Made by a program: the position numbers and the translations under genes. DNA of 64,000 nt from an uncultured Paracoccaceae bacterium (GTDB lineage Bacteria > Pseudomonadota > Alphaproteobacteria > Rhodobacterales > Rhodobacteraceae), in NCBI GenBank assembly GCA_947492475.1, contig CANLNM010000011.1, forward strand, positions 19,640 to 83,639. The letters are read 5' to 3'. This document shows, piece after piece, positions 1-9,004 of this stretch. Positions within the stretch are counted from its first letter, which is position 1, and every line of letters starts with the position of its first letter. The notes beneath the pieces were generated by a model. That model saw nothing but the letters and a program-made list of their open reading frames with translations, searched no databases and had not been told where the DNA came from.

Positions 1-66
1 GCGGGGGCCAATGGCAGTGCACGGGGACGTGGTTCTATCTGCCCCCTGCGACCTCGGAATTGTTAA
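1..66 (+). other. left-edge sequence, possible 3' end of an upstream gene
   Basis: All three forward frames enter from outside the window. Frame 1 closes with TAA at 64-66, which would make it the tail of an upstream gene ending 20 bases before the rmlA start. Frame 3 is open and runs without a stop into rmlA, so an in-frame longer product cannot be excluded from the window alone. No protein family is recognisable in this short piece. Confidence 0.3.
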
Positions 67-86
67 GATTATTGGAGATGACAGAC

Positions 87-962
87 GTGAGCACACGCAA
101 AGGGATTATTCTGGCCGGAGGGTCGGGCACACGACTTTATCCGCTGACATTGGCCGTATCCAAGCAATTGATGCCAGTTTACGATAAACCGATGATTTAT
201 TACCCCCTGTCGGTTCTGATGCTGGCGGGTATTCGCGAAATCGCGGTGATCACAACCCCGGATGATCAATCCCAGTTTCAGCGTCTGCTTGGCGATGGCA
301 GCCAATGGGGCCTGTCCCTGACCTATATCGAACAACCCACGCCGGATGGATTGGCACAGGCCTATCTGCTGGCCGAAGATTTCCTGGATGGGGCTCCCAG
401 CGCGATGGTGCTGGGCGATAACATCTTCTTTGGGCATGGCTTGCCGGAAATGCTGACAGCGGCGGATGCCAAAACCACAGGCGGCACGGTGTTTGGCTAT
501 CATGTGGCCGATCCTGAACGCTATGGTGTGGTGAAATTCGACACAGATGGCACGGTGCAGGAAATCATCGAAAAACCAGATGTGCCGCCGTCCAATTACG
601 CTGTGACGGGGCTGTATTTTCTGGATGGAGACGCCCCCAAACGGGCCCGCAATGTCAAACCATCACCGCGCGGCGAACTGGAAATTGTGACCCTGCTGGA
701 AACCTACCTGCAGGACGGAACCCTGTCTGTGGAACGGATGGGGCGCGGCTATGCCTGGCTGGATACAGGCACCCATGGATCGCTGCTGGATGCGGGCAAT
801 TTCGTGCGCACCCTGTCCACCCGTCAGGGGATGCAATCGGGCTGCCCCGAAGAAATCGCTTATGCCAACGGCTGGATCGACAATGCCAAAATGGCGGAAC
901 ATGCCGAAACATTCCGCAAAACCGATTACGGGCGGTATCTCAGGGGGCTGATCGCCGAGTGA
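87..962 (+). CDS. rmlA: glucose-1-phosphate thymidylyltransferase RmlA
   Basis: RmlA couples dTTP and glucose-1-phosphate to dTDP-glucose, the first step of cytosolic dTDP-L-rhamnose synthesis. The product is 291 residues, normal for the family. The N-terminus has the nucleotide-binding signature LAGGSGTRLYP (about residues 9-19), followed by SKQLMPVYDKPMIYYPLS. Further on are the sugar-site segments LGDNIFFGHG, IEKP and WLDTGTHGSLLDA. I chose GTG at 87 because GGAG lies 9 bases upstream. ATG at 78 is in frame but sits almost on that Shine-Dalgarno sequence, and TTG at 60 has none. The partners rmlD, rmlC and rmlB lie at the other end of the window, so the set is split unless the molecule is circular and closes near here. 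A perfect hairpin follows at 972-994. Confidence 0.96.
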   Translation: MSTRKGIILAGGSGTRLYPLTLAVSKQLMPVYDKPMIYYPLSVLMLAGIREIAVITTPDDQSQFQRLLGDGSQWGLSLTYIEQPTPDGLAQAYLLAEDFLDGAPSAMVLGDNIFFGHGLPEMLTAADAKTTGGTVFGYHVADPERYGVVKFDTDGTVQEIIEKPDVPPSNYAVTGLYFLDGDAPKRARNVKPSPRGELEIVTLLETYLQDGTLSVERMGRGYAWLDTGTHGSLLDAGNFVRTLSTRQGMQSGCPEEIAYANGWIDNAKMAEHAETFRKTDYGRYLRGLIAE

Positions 963-971
963 GCCATGTGA

Positions 972-994
972 CCCCGACCTGATGTTGGTCGGGG
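972..994 (+). terminator. hairpin downstream of rmlA
   Basis: A perfect 8-bp inverted repeat (CCCCGACC / GGTCGGGG) with a 7-base loop lies between rmlA and the next gene, 21 bases before that start codon. No T-tract follows, so it is more likely an attenuator or mRNA-stabilising stem than a full Rho-independent terminator. Confidence 0.45.
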
Positions 995-1015
995 CCTGCC
1001 ATCAAAGGACCAGAG

Positions 1016-2098
1016 ATGAAGACGCTTGTATTCTTGCTCTCAGAGCAACTTGGCTGGGGAACCTATGCCGGAAACCTGCGCGCCGCGGCGGCGCAGCGGG
1101 ATGATTTCACGGCGGTTTTCCACGCGCACGTCTTTCCAAAATGGATGCGGCCCTGGCTGCATTGGGTCAATTCCTACAAATCCCCGTTGGGTAAAATGAA
1201 GCCCACAATCGACCCGATCTTAGGGGCGCAATTGCATCTTGGATCATGGTGGAAACAGGTCCAGCAGGATCCCACGATCCATGCGGTTCACGCGGCCAGC
1301 CATATTCTGGCCGGCCCTTTACAAGCCACCGCCGCGCGTATCCCATATTCGGTTGCGCTGGACATCACCCGCCCCTTGTCTGAGGCAAATTATGCTGCGG
1401 CCAGCTGGTCGCGTGGTGACTATAACCGCGAAGCGCGCCTGTTCCAAAACGCCGCCCATTGTTTCCCCATGAGTTCATGGGCGGCTCAATCACTGATGAC
1501 GGATTCCGCCTGCCATCAGGACAAGATCACCGTGATGCCCCCTTCAGTTGATCTGGCGAAATTTCCGTGGGCGGCACGTATCCCCAAAGCAAAGATGAAG
1601 ATTGCCTTCATCGGCGCAGACTTTGCCCGAAAGGGGGGGGAACGTTTGCGCACCTGGATGGCGGGACCTTTGGCTGATATTTGCGAATTGCATGTGGCGT
1701 CTCCAGATTTTGACCGCGATATGAGCCACCCTAACATCAAGTTTTACGGTCGGGTTGAGAACCAAGAGGTTGTGCAGACCCTGTTGCCGCAGATGGATGT
1801 TTTATGCCTGCCCACATTGCAGGACATGTCACCCTTTGTCGCCATCGAAGCCTCTGCCTCTGGCATCCCGATCGTGATTTCCGATATCGGAGGGATTTCT
1901 GATCTGGTGGACCACGAAACATCTGGGTTCTTGGTCGATAAATCGGATGATGCCGGTTTTATAAACCGCCTTACCAGTTTGGCAGAAAATCCTGATATGC
2001 GTGCCGAAATGGGGCGCCGGGCCCGACTGAGAGCCGAGGCAAAATTTGACGCCACACGCAATTTTAACGCGCTGTTTGATCAGATGCTGGCATTCTGA
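1016..2098 (+). CDS. glycosyltransferase, GT4 family (GT-B fold)
   Basis: A cytosolic or membrane-associated sugar transferase of 360 residues that probably adds one residue to the lipid-linked repeat unit. The C-terminal Rossmann half is clear. IAFIGADFARKGGERL resembles the donor-domain start of GT4 enzymes. SPFVAIEASASGIPIVISD is a variant of the E-x7-E nucleotide-sugar motif, and IGGISDLVDHETSGFLV follows in the usual place. The N-terminal acceptor half is poorly conserved, as expected. ATG at 1016 is preceded by AGGA. The stop overlaps the Shine-Dalgarno of the next gene, so the two are likely co-transcribed. Donor and acceptor sugars cannot be read from the sequence. Confidence 0.85.
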   Translation: MKTLVFLLSEQLGWGTYAGNLRAAAAQRDDFTAVFHAHVFPKWMRPWLHWVNSYKSPLGKMKPTIDPILGAQLHLGSWWKQVQQDPTIHAVHAASHILAGPLQATAARIPYSVALDITRPLSEANYAAASWSRGDYNREARLFQNAAHCFPMSSWAAQSLMTDSACHQDKITVMPPSVDLAKFPWAARIPKAKMKIAFIGADFARKGGERLRTWMAGPLADICELHVASPDFDRDMSHPNIKFYGRVENQEVVQTLLPQMDVLCLPTLQDMSPFVAIEASASGIPIVISDIGGISDLVDHETSGFLVDKSDDAGFINRLTSLAENPDMRAEMGRRARLRAEAKFDATRNFNALFDQMLAF

Positions 2099-2105
2099 GG
2101 TTTCC

Positions 2106-3140
2106 ATGAACGCAACGTCTTCGCCACAGATTTTTGTGCTGGGCAACAGCCGCAGCGGAACCACGATGATGGCGCGCATTCTGGGGCGCCATTCACAAGT
2201 GGCGGATCTGCAGGAAATGCATTTCATTGAACAAATCATCACCGGTGCCGAATTTGCCGCCGGGCAGGATTTGGCCCCGGACCGGGCCGTCGATTTGGCG
2301 GCGCGTCTGTTGTCGGTGCTGCGGGACGGGTATTTCTTTGCCGGTGATGGCGCGGCCTATCGCACAGAAGCGGCGGATTTGGCCTCTGCCCCCATCAGCG
2401 CCGCGGCTTTGTTCGAAAAAGTGCGCCTGTCCGAAGCCCAAAAGCGCGGCAAAACCATTCCGTTGGAACAGACGCCGCGCAATGTGTTTTACATCCCCGA
2501 ATTGCTGGCCGCCTATCCGCAGGCGCGTATTTTATGCATGGTGCGCGATCCGCGGGATGTGTGTCTGTCCCAAAAAGGCAAATGGCGCCGTCGGTTTCTG
2601 GGCGCCAATATCCCCCTGTTCGAAGCCCTGCGCGCCTGGGGCAATTATCACCCTTTGGTCACCGCCAAAATCTGGTCCGGCGCGGTACAGGCGGGGGATG
2701 CCCATGGTGATCACCCGCAGGTCAAAGTGGTGCGCTACGAAGATGTCGCCGCCAATCCCGAACAGGTGGTGCGTGATATTTGTGCCCATTGTGCGCTGAC
2801 ATTTGAACCTGACATTCTGAATGTGGCCCAACAAGGATCGTCCGATCGTCAGGATGTGACCGGGGCCACCGGGGTGGATACATCCCGGATCGGCACGTGG
2901 CAGAACCGTCTCTCGCCCGCCGAAATAGCCCTATGTGAACGGGTGGCTGGCCCCGATATGGCCCGGCACGGATATGACCCCGCCCCGATGCGGGCCAATC
3001 CAATCGGGATTGTCTTTTGGTGGGCCCTGTTGCCGCTAAAACTGGCCATGGCATTGGCGCTGAACCTGAAACGGGTCAAAAGCCTGGGCAGCTGGCTGCG
3101 CAAACGCCTGTTTTCCAAACCCCCAAAAGGTGCCGCATGA
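2106..3140 (+). CDS. sulfotransferase family protein
   Basis: Probably transfers sulfate from PAPS to a sugar hydroxyl of the exopolysaccharide. The 344-residue protein opens with the PAPS 5'-phosphosulfate loop FVLGNSRSGTTMM (about residues 10-22). The 3'-phosphate segment ILCMVRDPRDVCLSQ carries the expected Arg and Ser. The C-terminus has a basic hydrophobic stretch (WWALLPLKLAMALALNLK), which may be a membrane anchor. ATG at 2106 is chosen because GAGG overlaps the upstream stop codon; the longer in-frame start at 2046 lies inside the preceding gene. It is one of eight sulfotransferase-like genes in the window. Confidence 0.85.
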   Translation: MNATSSPQIFVLGNSRSGTTMMARILGRHSQVADLQEMHFIEQIITGAEFAAGQDLAPDRAVDLAARLLSVLRDGYFFAGDGAAYRTEAADLASAPISAAALFEKVRLSEAQKRGKTIPLEQTPRNVFYIPELLAAYPQARILCMVRDPRDVCLSQKGKWRRRFLGANIPLFEALRAWGNYHPLVTAKIWSGAVQAGDAHGDHPQVKVVRYEDVAANPEQVVRDICAHCALTFEPDILNVAQQGSSDRQDVTGATGVDTSRIGTWQNRLSPAEIALCERVAGPDMARHGYDPAPMRANPIGIVFWWALLPLKLAMALALNLKRVKSLGSWLRKRLFSKPPKGAA

Positions 3141-3159
3141 CGTATGAAACGGGCCCCTT

Positions 3160-4428
3160 ATGTTAGGGTGGCTGCTCAAAACCGGGGCATATACCAGCCT
3201 GCTGCGGGTGGTGGCCATGGTGGTCACGCTGGGATTTGTGGCGCTGATGTCCCATTGGATGCCTGCCGCTGATTTCGGCCTGCTGGCGATGATGATGTCG
3301 GGCTGCACCTTGGCCGCGGCGGTGGGGGCGTTTGGGCAACCGCAGTTGATTGTCCGGGATGCGTCTTCTTTTATTGCGGATGGGGATTTGGAACAGGGGC
3401 ATCAAATTTGTCGCGTGGCCCTGTGGCGGTCGATGATTGTGTCATTGCCGGTCGGCGTGGCCGTGATGCTGTTTTTCTGGGTCTATAGTGGCCAAATTGG
3501 GTTTGCGATCGCCGCCGGTCTGGTTGCCATTGGGCTGGCACAATTGCTGGCATGGGCGGCGGTGGCGCGCAGTCATGAAAAATATCTGTGGTCCCTTGGG
3601 CCCAAGGACATCTTTTGGCGGTTGGGGATACTGGGTCTAACGGGCGTTATCGTTCTAACCGGGAATGTCCCTGATATTGGGATCGTTTCTGGCTTTGCCG
3701 TGATGGTGTTGCTGCTGCTTTTGGGCCTGCAACGACACGTGTTTAAACTGGGCCAAACTCAAGCCGTAGACCAGCGCCAGAAACATACTCTTTGGGGGAC
3801 CAGCGCAGCTTTCATGACATCAAACCTCAGCAACGTGGCGCAGAACACTCTGGATGTGGTTTTGGTGGGGGTGTTTCTAACGGAACTGGCCGCCGCGCAA
3901 TATTTCCCTGCCAATCGGCTGGCGCTGCTGGCGGGGTTCTTTGTGCTGCCCCTGACCATGGTGATTTCGCCGCGTTTTGCCCGTCAGGCCAAGGTGAACA
4001 ACTTTGATGCAATGCAGCGGCTCAACAGCATGGCGACCCTTTTTGTCACCACAGGCGCCATGATCGTGACCGGAATTTTGCTAGGTTTATATGACATCTA
4101 CGCCCCGCTTTTTGCCACGGCGGGGCCTGATACCTATCGCGCATTGCAAATTTTGCTGCTGGGTCAATTGGTTTTGGCAGCTCTTGGTTTTCCTTCGGTT
4201 GTTCTGAACCTGACGGGGCACCAATACCGGCAGGCCCGTATAAACGTTCTGTTTCTAATCGGCTTTGTGATTGCCTTTTGCGGAGTTGGGCTTCTGGGTT
4301 TGGGGATTGTCGCCTTTGCATATGTGGCCGCCGGGTCGCTGATTTTGCGGAAACTTGTCCTTGCTGGGGTCGCTTATGTACATGTGGGCATTTCGCCTCT
4401 GTCCCTGCCCAAGAAGGGGTCGAAGTGA
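3160..4428 (+). CDS. Wzx-like polysaccharide flippase (PST/MATE-type)
   Basis: A polytopic inner-membrane protein of 422 residues with about twelve hydrophobic segments and very few charged loops. It fits the oligosaccharide flippases that turn the undecaprenyl-linked repeat unit to the periplasm. The N-terminus (LLKTGAYTSLLRVVAMVVTL, then HWMPAADFGLLAMMM) matches the amphipathic first helix and the Fxx-like loop of PST transporters. It is the only flippase candidate in the window. Both Wzy-like proteins and both Wzz-type systems would therefore depend on it, unless another copy lies elsewhere. It sits 19 bases after a sulfotransferase in a long forward operon. Confidence 0.85.
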   Translation: MLGWLLKTGAYTSLLRVVAMVVTLGFVALMSHWMPAADFGLLAMMMSGCTLAAAVGAFGQPQLIVRDASSFIADGDLEQGHQICRVALWRSMIVSLPVGVAVMLFFWVYSGQIGFAIAAGLVAIGLAQLLAWAAVARSHEKYLWSLGPKDIFWRLGILGLTGVIVLTGNVPDIGIVSGFAVMVLLLLLGLQRHVFKLGQTQAVDQRQKHTLWGTSAAFMTSNLSNVAQNTLDVVLVGVFLTELAAAQYFPANRLALLAGFFVLPLTMVISPRFARQAKVNNFDAMQRLNSMATLFVTTGAMIVTGILLGLYDIYAPLFATAGPDTYRALQILLLGQLVLAALGFPSVVLNLTGHQYRQARINVLFLIGFVIAFCGVGLLGLGIVAFAYVAAGSLILRKLVLAGVAYVHVGISPLSLPKKGSK

Positions 4429-4495
4429 TACCTTATTTGAAGCCAATTACGAATATTTTCCGCCCAGAGGGATCATTCAAAAAGGATTTGTCTTT

Positions 4496-5395
4496 ATGGG
4501 AAATGTAGCCTCTTACCCCGGCTTATTTGTTGTCGGGGCCCAAAAATCGGGGACAACAACGCTTTATGCTTTGTTGCGCCAGCATCCCGACCTGTTCCTA
4601 GCCGACCGCAAAGAAAGCCATTTTTTCAATCATGATGGCGCATTGCCTGACAATTTAAGCGGCGCAAAGGTCTGGCCAATTCAAACGCATGCCGCCTATC
4701 TGGACCTCTTTGCGCAGGCCGGGGGGCGACTATGCGCCGAAATCTGCCCAACTTATTTGGTTTCAGAGCAGGCCGCGATGCGGATCAAAGCGGTGCGCCC
4801 GGATGCGAAAATCGTCATTTTGTTACGTGATCCGGTGCAGCGCAGTTTTTCGGCCTATCGTCATATGCAGGCCAGTGGGGCGGAAACGGCCCCCGATTTT
4901 AGCACGGCTCTGGATCGGCCAGAACGGCAACCGGACTGGGAATGGCAATCCATGGGGCAATATATCGCCGCTAGCACCTATGCGCCGCAAGTGGCCCGGT
5001 ATCTGGACACATTTGGGCCTGATCAGGTGCGGGTGATTACCTTTGAAGCGCTCAAACGTGACCCAATCGCTGTAGCCAATGACGTGTTGGATTTTGCGGG
5101 CTTGTCCCCATTGGCTGAAAACATAAGTCTGGGACAAACCAACAAAACCCAAGTGATCAACAACAAATTCGCCAGCGATCTGTTGATCAATCGCCGGTTT
5201 GGGGTGAAGACATTGCGCAAATTACTACCGCGCACATTGCGAGGGCGTATAAAGGAACGGATCGTGGCGTTGATGGCCCAGCCTCCTGAAAAAATCACCT
5301 CTCAGACACAGGCCCATCTAACGGCGCATTTTGCCCCGGACCGGCAGGAACTGGAACGACTGACGGGCCAGAGCTTTGCGGATTGGGGTCGCTGA
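4496..5395 (+). CDS. sulfotransferase, NDST-like domain
   Basis: A 299-residue cytosolic sulfotransferase of the heparan N-sulfotransferase-like type. The P-loop LFVVGAQKSGTTTLY (residues 10-24) and the following KESHFF segment are typical of that group. KIVILLRDPVQRSFSAYRHM supplies the 3'-phosphate-binding Arg and Ser. ATG 4496 is chosen because AAGGA lies about ten bases upstream. A longer in-frame start at 4355 would overlap the flippase gene by 74 bases. The likely role is sulfation of a sugar in the exopolysaccharide. The stop codon overlaps the next start (TGATG), so translation is probably coupled. Confidence 0.85.
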   Translation: MGNVASYPGLFVVGAQKSGTTTLYALLRQHPDLFLADRKESHFFNHDGALPDNLSGAKVWPIQTHAAYLDLFAQAGGRLCAEICPTYLVSEQAAMRIKAVRPDAKIVILLRDPVQRSFSAYRHMQASGAETAPDFSTALDRPERQPDWEWQSMGQYIAASTYAPQVARYLDTFGPDQVRVITFEALKRDPIAVANDVLDFAGLSPLAENISLGQTNKTQVINNKFASDLLINRRFGVKTLRKLLPRTLRGRIKERIVALMAQPPEKITSQTQAHLTAHFAPDRQELERLTGQSFADWGR

Positions 5396-6438
5396 TGGTT
5401 GCCCAGATCGACAAAACAATGCTGCGCAAGCGGCCGATGAAAATTCCCGGTCGGGTGCTGTCTTGGGCCTTGATAGAAGGCCGCCCCCTGACCACCAAGG
5501 GGCAATGGATCAACGGGCTTGTTTTTGCCGGGTATCGGCTGGCGCAGATGATCCCAATGCGCAAAGGTGCGGATCGCCCCGTTTATATCATCGGCACAGG
5601 CCGGTCAGGGACCACTGTGTTGGGCACCTTGTTTGCCATGCATCGCGACACGGTGTTTCTAAATGAACCCAAAGCAATCTGGCATGCCGCCCATGGTCGC
5701 GAAGATATCATCGGGTCCTACACCACCGCCCCCAGCCAGATCCGGCTGCCCGCCCCAGAGGCGACCCCGGCCATGGCGCGCAAAATCGCGCGGATTTATT
5801 CCGGGGCGATGCGGGCAGGGCTGGCGCGTCGGGTCGTGGATAAATACCCCGAATTGGTGTTTCGGGTGCCGTTTGTGCTGGCCTTGTTTCCGCAGGCGCG
5901 GTTTATCGCGATCCTGCGCGACGGGGTGGATACCTGTTCTTCGGTGACGGGATGGTCAAAACGCAAAGGCGAAAATGTCGGCGATCAGGTCCATGATTGG
6001 TGGGGGCGTGACGGACGTAAATGGCAGATGATTGTGGATCAATTGCTGCCTGAACATGCGGATTTGGCGCCGTTGCAGGACCAGCTGCGGACCTGCATGG
6101 ATCACCGTGATCGTGCCGCTGTTGAATGGATCCTGTCCATGCGCGAAGCCCGTGCCATGGCCGCACAGCACCCTCAGGTTCTGACCCTCACCTACGAAGA
6201 TCTGTGCCAGAATCCAGAGCCTGTTCTGGCCCAAATACTATCGCATTGCGATTTGGCCGATGATCCGGTGTTTGTGGATTACGCCAAAACCATCCTCAAC
6301 AAAGCCGACAGTTATGCCACGCTGGAACTGCACCCTGATCTGGTGGTGCCGTTTCGCACGGAACTGCAAACCATGGGGTATCCGTCCGGTCCCGATCGGG
6401 TCACCGCGCGCGACGTCACACAGGATCATCCCGCATGA
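5395..6438 (+). CDS. sulfotransferase family protein
   Basis: A 347-residue protein with a basic N-terminal region of about 60 residues. It is followed by the PAPS loop VYIIGTGRSGTTVLG (about residues 63-77) and the 3'-phosphate segment ARFIAILRDGVDTCSSV. ATG 5395 shares a base with the stop of the previous sulfotransferase gene. An upstream TTG at 5383 is possible but has no better ribosome site. The end overlaps the next glycosyltransferase start by four bases (ATGA). This places it within a tightly coupled block of tailoring and assembly enzymes. The exact hydroxyl that is modified is unknown. Confidence 0.83.
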   Translation: MVAQIDKTMLRKRPMKIPGRVLSWALIEGRPLTTKGQWINGLVFAGYRLAQMIPMRKGADRPVYIIGTGRSGTTVLGTLFAMHRDTVFLNEPKAIWHAAHGREDIIGSYTTAPSQIRLPAPEATPAMARKIARIYSGAMRAGLARRVVDKYPELVFRVPFVLALFPQARFIAILRDGVDTCSSVTGWSKRKGENVGDQVHDWWGRDGRKWQMIVDQLLPEHADLAPLQDQLRTCMDHRDRAAVEWILSMREARAMAAQHPQVLTLTYEDLCQNPEPVLAQILSHCDLADDPVFVDYAKTILNKADSYATLELHPDLVVPFRTELQTMGYPSGPDRVTARDVTQDHPA

Positions 6439-7631
6439 AGGTTCTGTTGATCACGCAGCATTTCGACATTGTCGGGGGCAGTGATGTGATGGTGCATCAG
6501 ACCAAACGTCTGTTGCAGCAGGCCGGCCACGAAGTTGAGATATTTGCTGCCCGCGGCCCTGACCAGCCCGATGATGGGATCTATCCGGGCGCGGATCATT
6601 TTTATCGACCCTCACCCACCACAATTGGACGGTTTTTATATTCGGGGCAGGCGCGCAAACGGTTGGATGCGTTGCTGGATCGGTTTCCGGCAGATGTGGC
6701 GCATCTGCATATTCACTATGGCACGCTGACCTCGTCGATCCTTGCACCTTTGCGGCGGCGCAACGTCCGGATTGTGCAGCATTTGCACGAATATCGCAGC
6801 TTTTGTTCGGTTTATACGGCGCAACGGGGCGGAGAAACCTGTTTGGACTGCCGGGTTGGATCGTATTTTCCCGGACTTAAACATCGCTGCAACCAAGGGT
6901 CGTTGCTGCGATCCCTGATATCGACATCTGAAATGTATGTGGCCGACCGGTTGGGGGCCAAATCCGCGCCCGATCAGTTTTTGGCCGTGTCGCATTTTCA
7001 ACGGCAAATGATCGTGGATCAGGGTCTGCCGGCTGATCGGATTGCGACGCTTTATAACCCAGTTGATAACATGTTTTTCCCCGATCAGATCCCGGATATG
7101 GCGGACCGCCACGGGGTGCTGTTTGTTGGGCGTATCGAAGCCTATAAAGGCGTGTTTGACCTGTTGGATGTGGCACAAACCTTGCCCGATACCCGGTTCA
7201 CCTTTGTTGGGGACGGATCCGCGCGGGGGGACCTGGAACAGCGCGCGCAGGGGCTTGCCAATGTTCACATCCTAGGCAAACTGGACCGCGCCGACGTGAT
7301 CCCCCATCTTTTGGGGCATCGGATGATGGTGGTGCCATCACGCTGGCATGAAACCTTTGGGCTGACGGCGGTCGAAGCCATGGCCACGGGCTGTGTTCCG
7401 ATTGTCACCCGAATGGGCGGGCTGCCCGAAGTGGTACAAGATCAGACCGCCGGGTTTGTTGTTGAAATGGGGGATAAAACACAGATGCGCACCCGGATTT
7501 CAGAATTACATAGCGATGATGGTCTGGCGACAGATATGAGTGCGCAGGCCCACCTGCGGGCGCGTGATACGTTTTCAGAGGATCAATATCTGGGCGCATT
7601 GCTGGGTTGGTATCGAGAGACCGCACAGTGA
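6435..7631 (+). CDS. glycosyltransferase, GT4 family
   Basis: A 398-residue GT-B enzyme. The N-terminus MKVLLITQHFDIVGGSD is the classic GT4 start with the glycine-rich acceptor-domain loop. HLHEYRSFC followed by a Cys-x-x-Cys pair (CLDCRVGSYF) forms the Cys-containing insert common in one branch of GT4. The C-terminal domain starts at LFVGRIEAYKGVFDLLD. The nucleotide-sugar motif is HETFGLTAVEAMATGCVPIV. The start overlaps the preceding sulfotransferase stop and the end overlaps the next GTG start (GTGA), which shows translational coupling. Sugar specificity is not apparent. Confidence 0.88.
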   Translation: MKVLLITQHFDIVGGSDVMVHQTKRLLQQAGHEVEIFAARGPDQPDDGIYPGADHFYRPSPTTIGRFLYSGQARKRLDALLDRFPADVAHLHIHYGTLTSSILAPLRRRNVRIVQHLHEYRSFCSVYTAQRGGETCLDCRVGSYFPGLKHRCNQGSLLRSLISTSEMYVADRLGAKSAPDQFLAVSHFQRQMIVDQGLPADRIATLYNPVDNMFFPDQIPDMADRHGVLFVGRIEAYKGVFDLLDVAQTLPDTRFTFVGDGSARGDLEQRAQGLANVHILGKLDRADVIPHLLGHRMMVVPSRWHETFGLTAVEAMATGCVPIVTRMGGLPEVVQDQTAGFVVEMGDKTQMRTRISELHSDDGLATDMSAQAHLRARDTFSEDQYLGALLGWYRETAQ

Positions 7632-9004
7632 GCGATCTAGCATCAATGCAGCCGGATAGATCAGCTCACAGCTGGGACGGACATCACGGCTCTCGCCGGA
7701 ACCCTTGGGGCAGAGCCATTGTACATTGGACAATCCTGACAACCATTTTGCTCCTATTCTACAGTAAAGCATTGGCAACTTTTGTACCTGTATTTGGGTT
7801 TGTCGACGAACTGGTTCTATTGGTTGCATTGATGCTGTTACCCCATAGTCTGCTGTCAAAAACTTCACAGAATGGATTGCGTCTTTTGGCCATTGTCATC
7901 TTTGCGACGGCCATGTGGTTCATGCTGGCGTCTTTCATATGGGGGGATGGACGGTTGGCTAGTGGGCGGGCAGTTTTCTATACAATCCTAGGGAGCTTCG
8001 TTCACGTTAAGCTGTTTCTGTTTTGTTGGTTGGGGTTGTTTTTAGTACACTTTAGCTTTGTTCGAATTTCGGGACGTTTCATTACATTTCTAATTGTGAC
8101 GATGATGGTGGGGTTTGCCTTTAACCATCTGGCTGAATCTACGTTCCTTGCCACATTCCCAATCGAATTGAGCGAACGGTTTGGCACCAAAAGGATCGTT
8201 GGATTTCACCTGACCAATGTAGCAGGCCCGACGTTTTTTGCCTTGTTTCTCATCAGTCGGTTGGCTGATTCCGTCCAAAAACACGGCCGGTTACCTTTGA
8301 CACACTTTACCACCGCGACGGTTCTAGTGCTGTATATTTTTGTGATTTCAACAACGCGATCGGCCATCATTAGCTACTTTATTGGCGTTATGCTCGTGGT
8401 CATTGGAACCCAAAGCGGGCGCTGGCTTATTGTTGGGCTATCTGCGATTACGGCAATTCTCTCCATGTTTGCAGGCAATTTGGGCCTTCAGGATATTGAA
8501 ATCATTCAATCCGGCCAAAGCATGTTGCGCGGGCTGTTTGTCGAACCCGACATCCGAATTTCACGGTCCATCATGATGTATTATGGATCGCAATTGGCTC
8601 TGGATCATTTCCCGGTAGGAATTGGTGTTGCCAATTACGCTTCTCCATATGCGGAACATTCGCCGATTTACAATCAATTGGGCCTAAGCGGTTTGATTTA
8701 CATTCAGGCCTATAATGGTGTCATCGATAGCAACCTTGCCTCCATTTTTGGTGAATTAGGTTATTTGGGACTGGCGCTGATTATAACCAACTTGGCCCTT
8801 CTCTGGCGGGTCGCCTTGAAAAACACCACTGGTGCTGGAATGTTCATCAGCTACATCGCTTTGATCATCGTAATGAACAGTGTGACCTCCCCAGTTTTTT
8901 TTAAAGGGGATTGGTGTGTTACCTTTGCAATTTTGCTAATGAAGTTTTGGCAGGGGCGATCGAGGCAACCGAACAGTGAGTGGAACAAACCGCATGCAAG
9001 TTAA
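7628..9004 (+). CDS. O-antigen polymerase/ligase-like membrane protein (Wzy candidate)
   Basis: A 458-residue integral membrane protein with about ten to twelve hydrophobic segments. It has a long periplasmic-type loop (roughly residues 300-375) rich in aromatic and charged residues, the usual layout of Wzy polymerases and WaaL-type ligases. Such proteins join repeat units on the periplasmic face. GTG at 7628 overlaps the preceding stop; the in-frame codon at 7607 lies inside the upstream gene. Codon third positions are visibly richer in A and T than in the neighbouring genes, which is common for polymerase genes acquired or replaced by recombination. Family members have little sequence identity, so polymerase versus ligase is not settled. 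Confidence 0.75.
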   Translation: MSDLASMQPDRSAHSWDGHHGSRRNPWGRAIVHWTILTTILLLFYSKALATFVPVFGFVDELVLLVALMLLPHSLLSKTSQNGLRLLAIVIFATAMWFMLASFIWGDGRLASGRAVFYTILGSFVHVKLFLFCWLGLFLVHFSFVRISGRFITFLIVTMMVGFAFNHLAESTFLATFPIELSERFGTKRIVGFHLTNVAGPTFFALFLISRLADSVQKHGRLPLTHFTTATVLVLYIFVISTTRSAIISYFIGVMLVVIGTQSGRWLIVGLSAITAILSMFAGNLGLQDIEIIQSGQSMLRGLFVEPDIRISRSIMMYYGSQLALDHFPVGIGVANYASPYAEHSPIYNQLGLSGLIYIQAYNGVIDSNLASIFGELGYLGLALIITNLALLWRVALKNTTGAGMFISYIALIIVMNSVTSPVFFKGDWCVTFAILLMKFWQGRSRQPNSEWNKPHAS

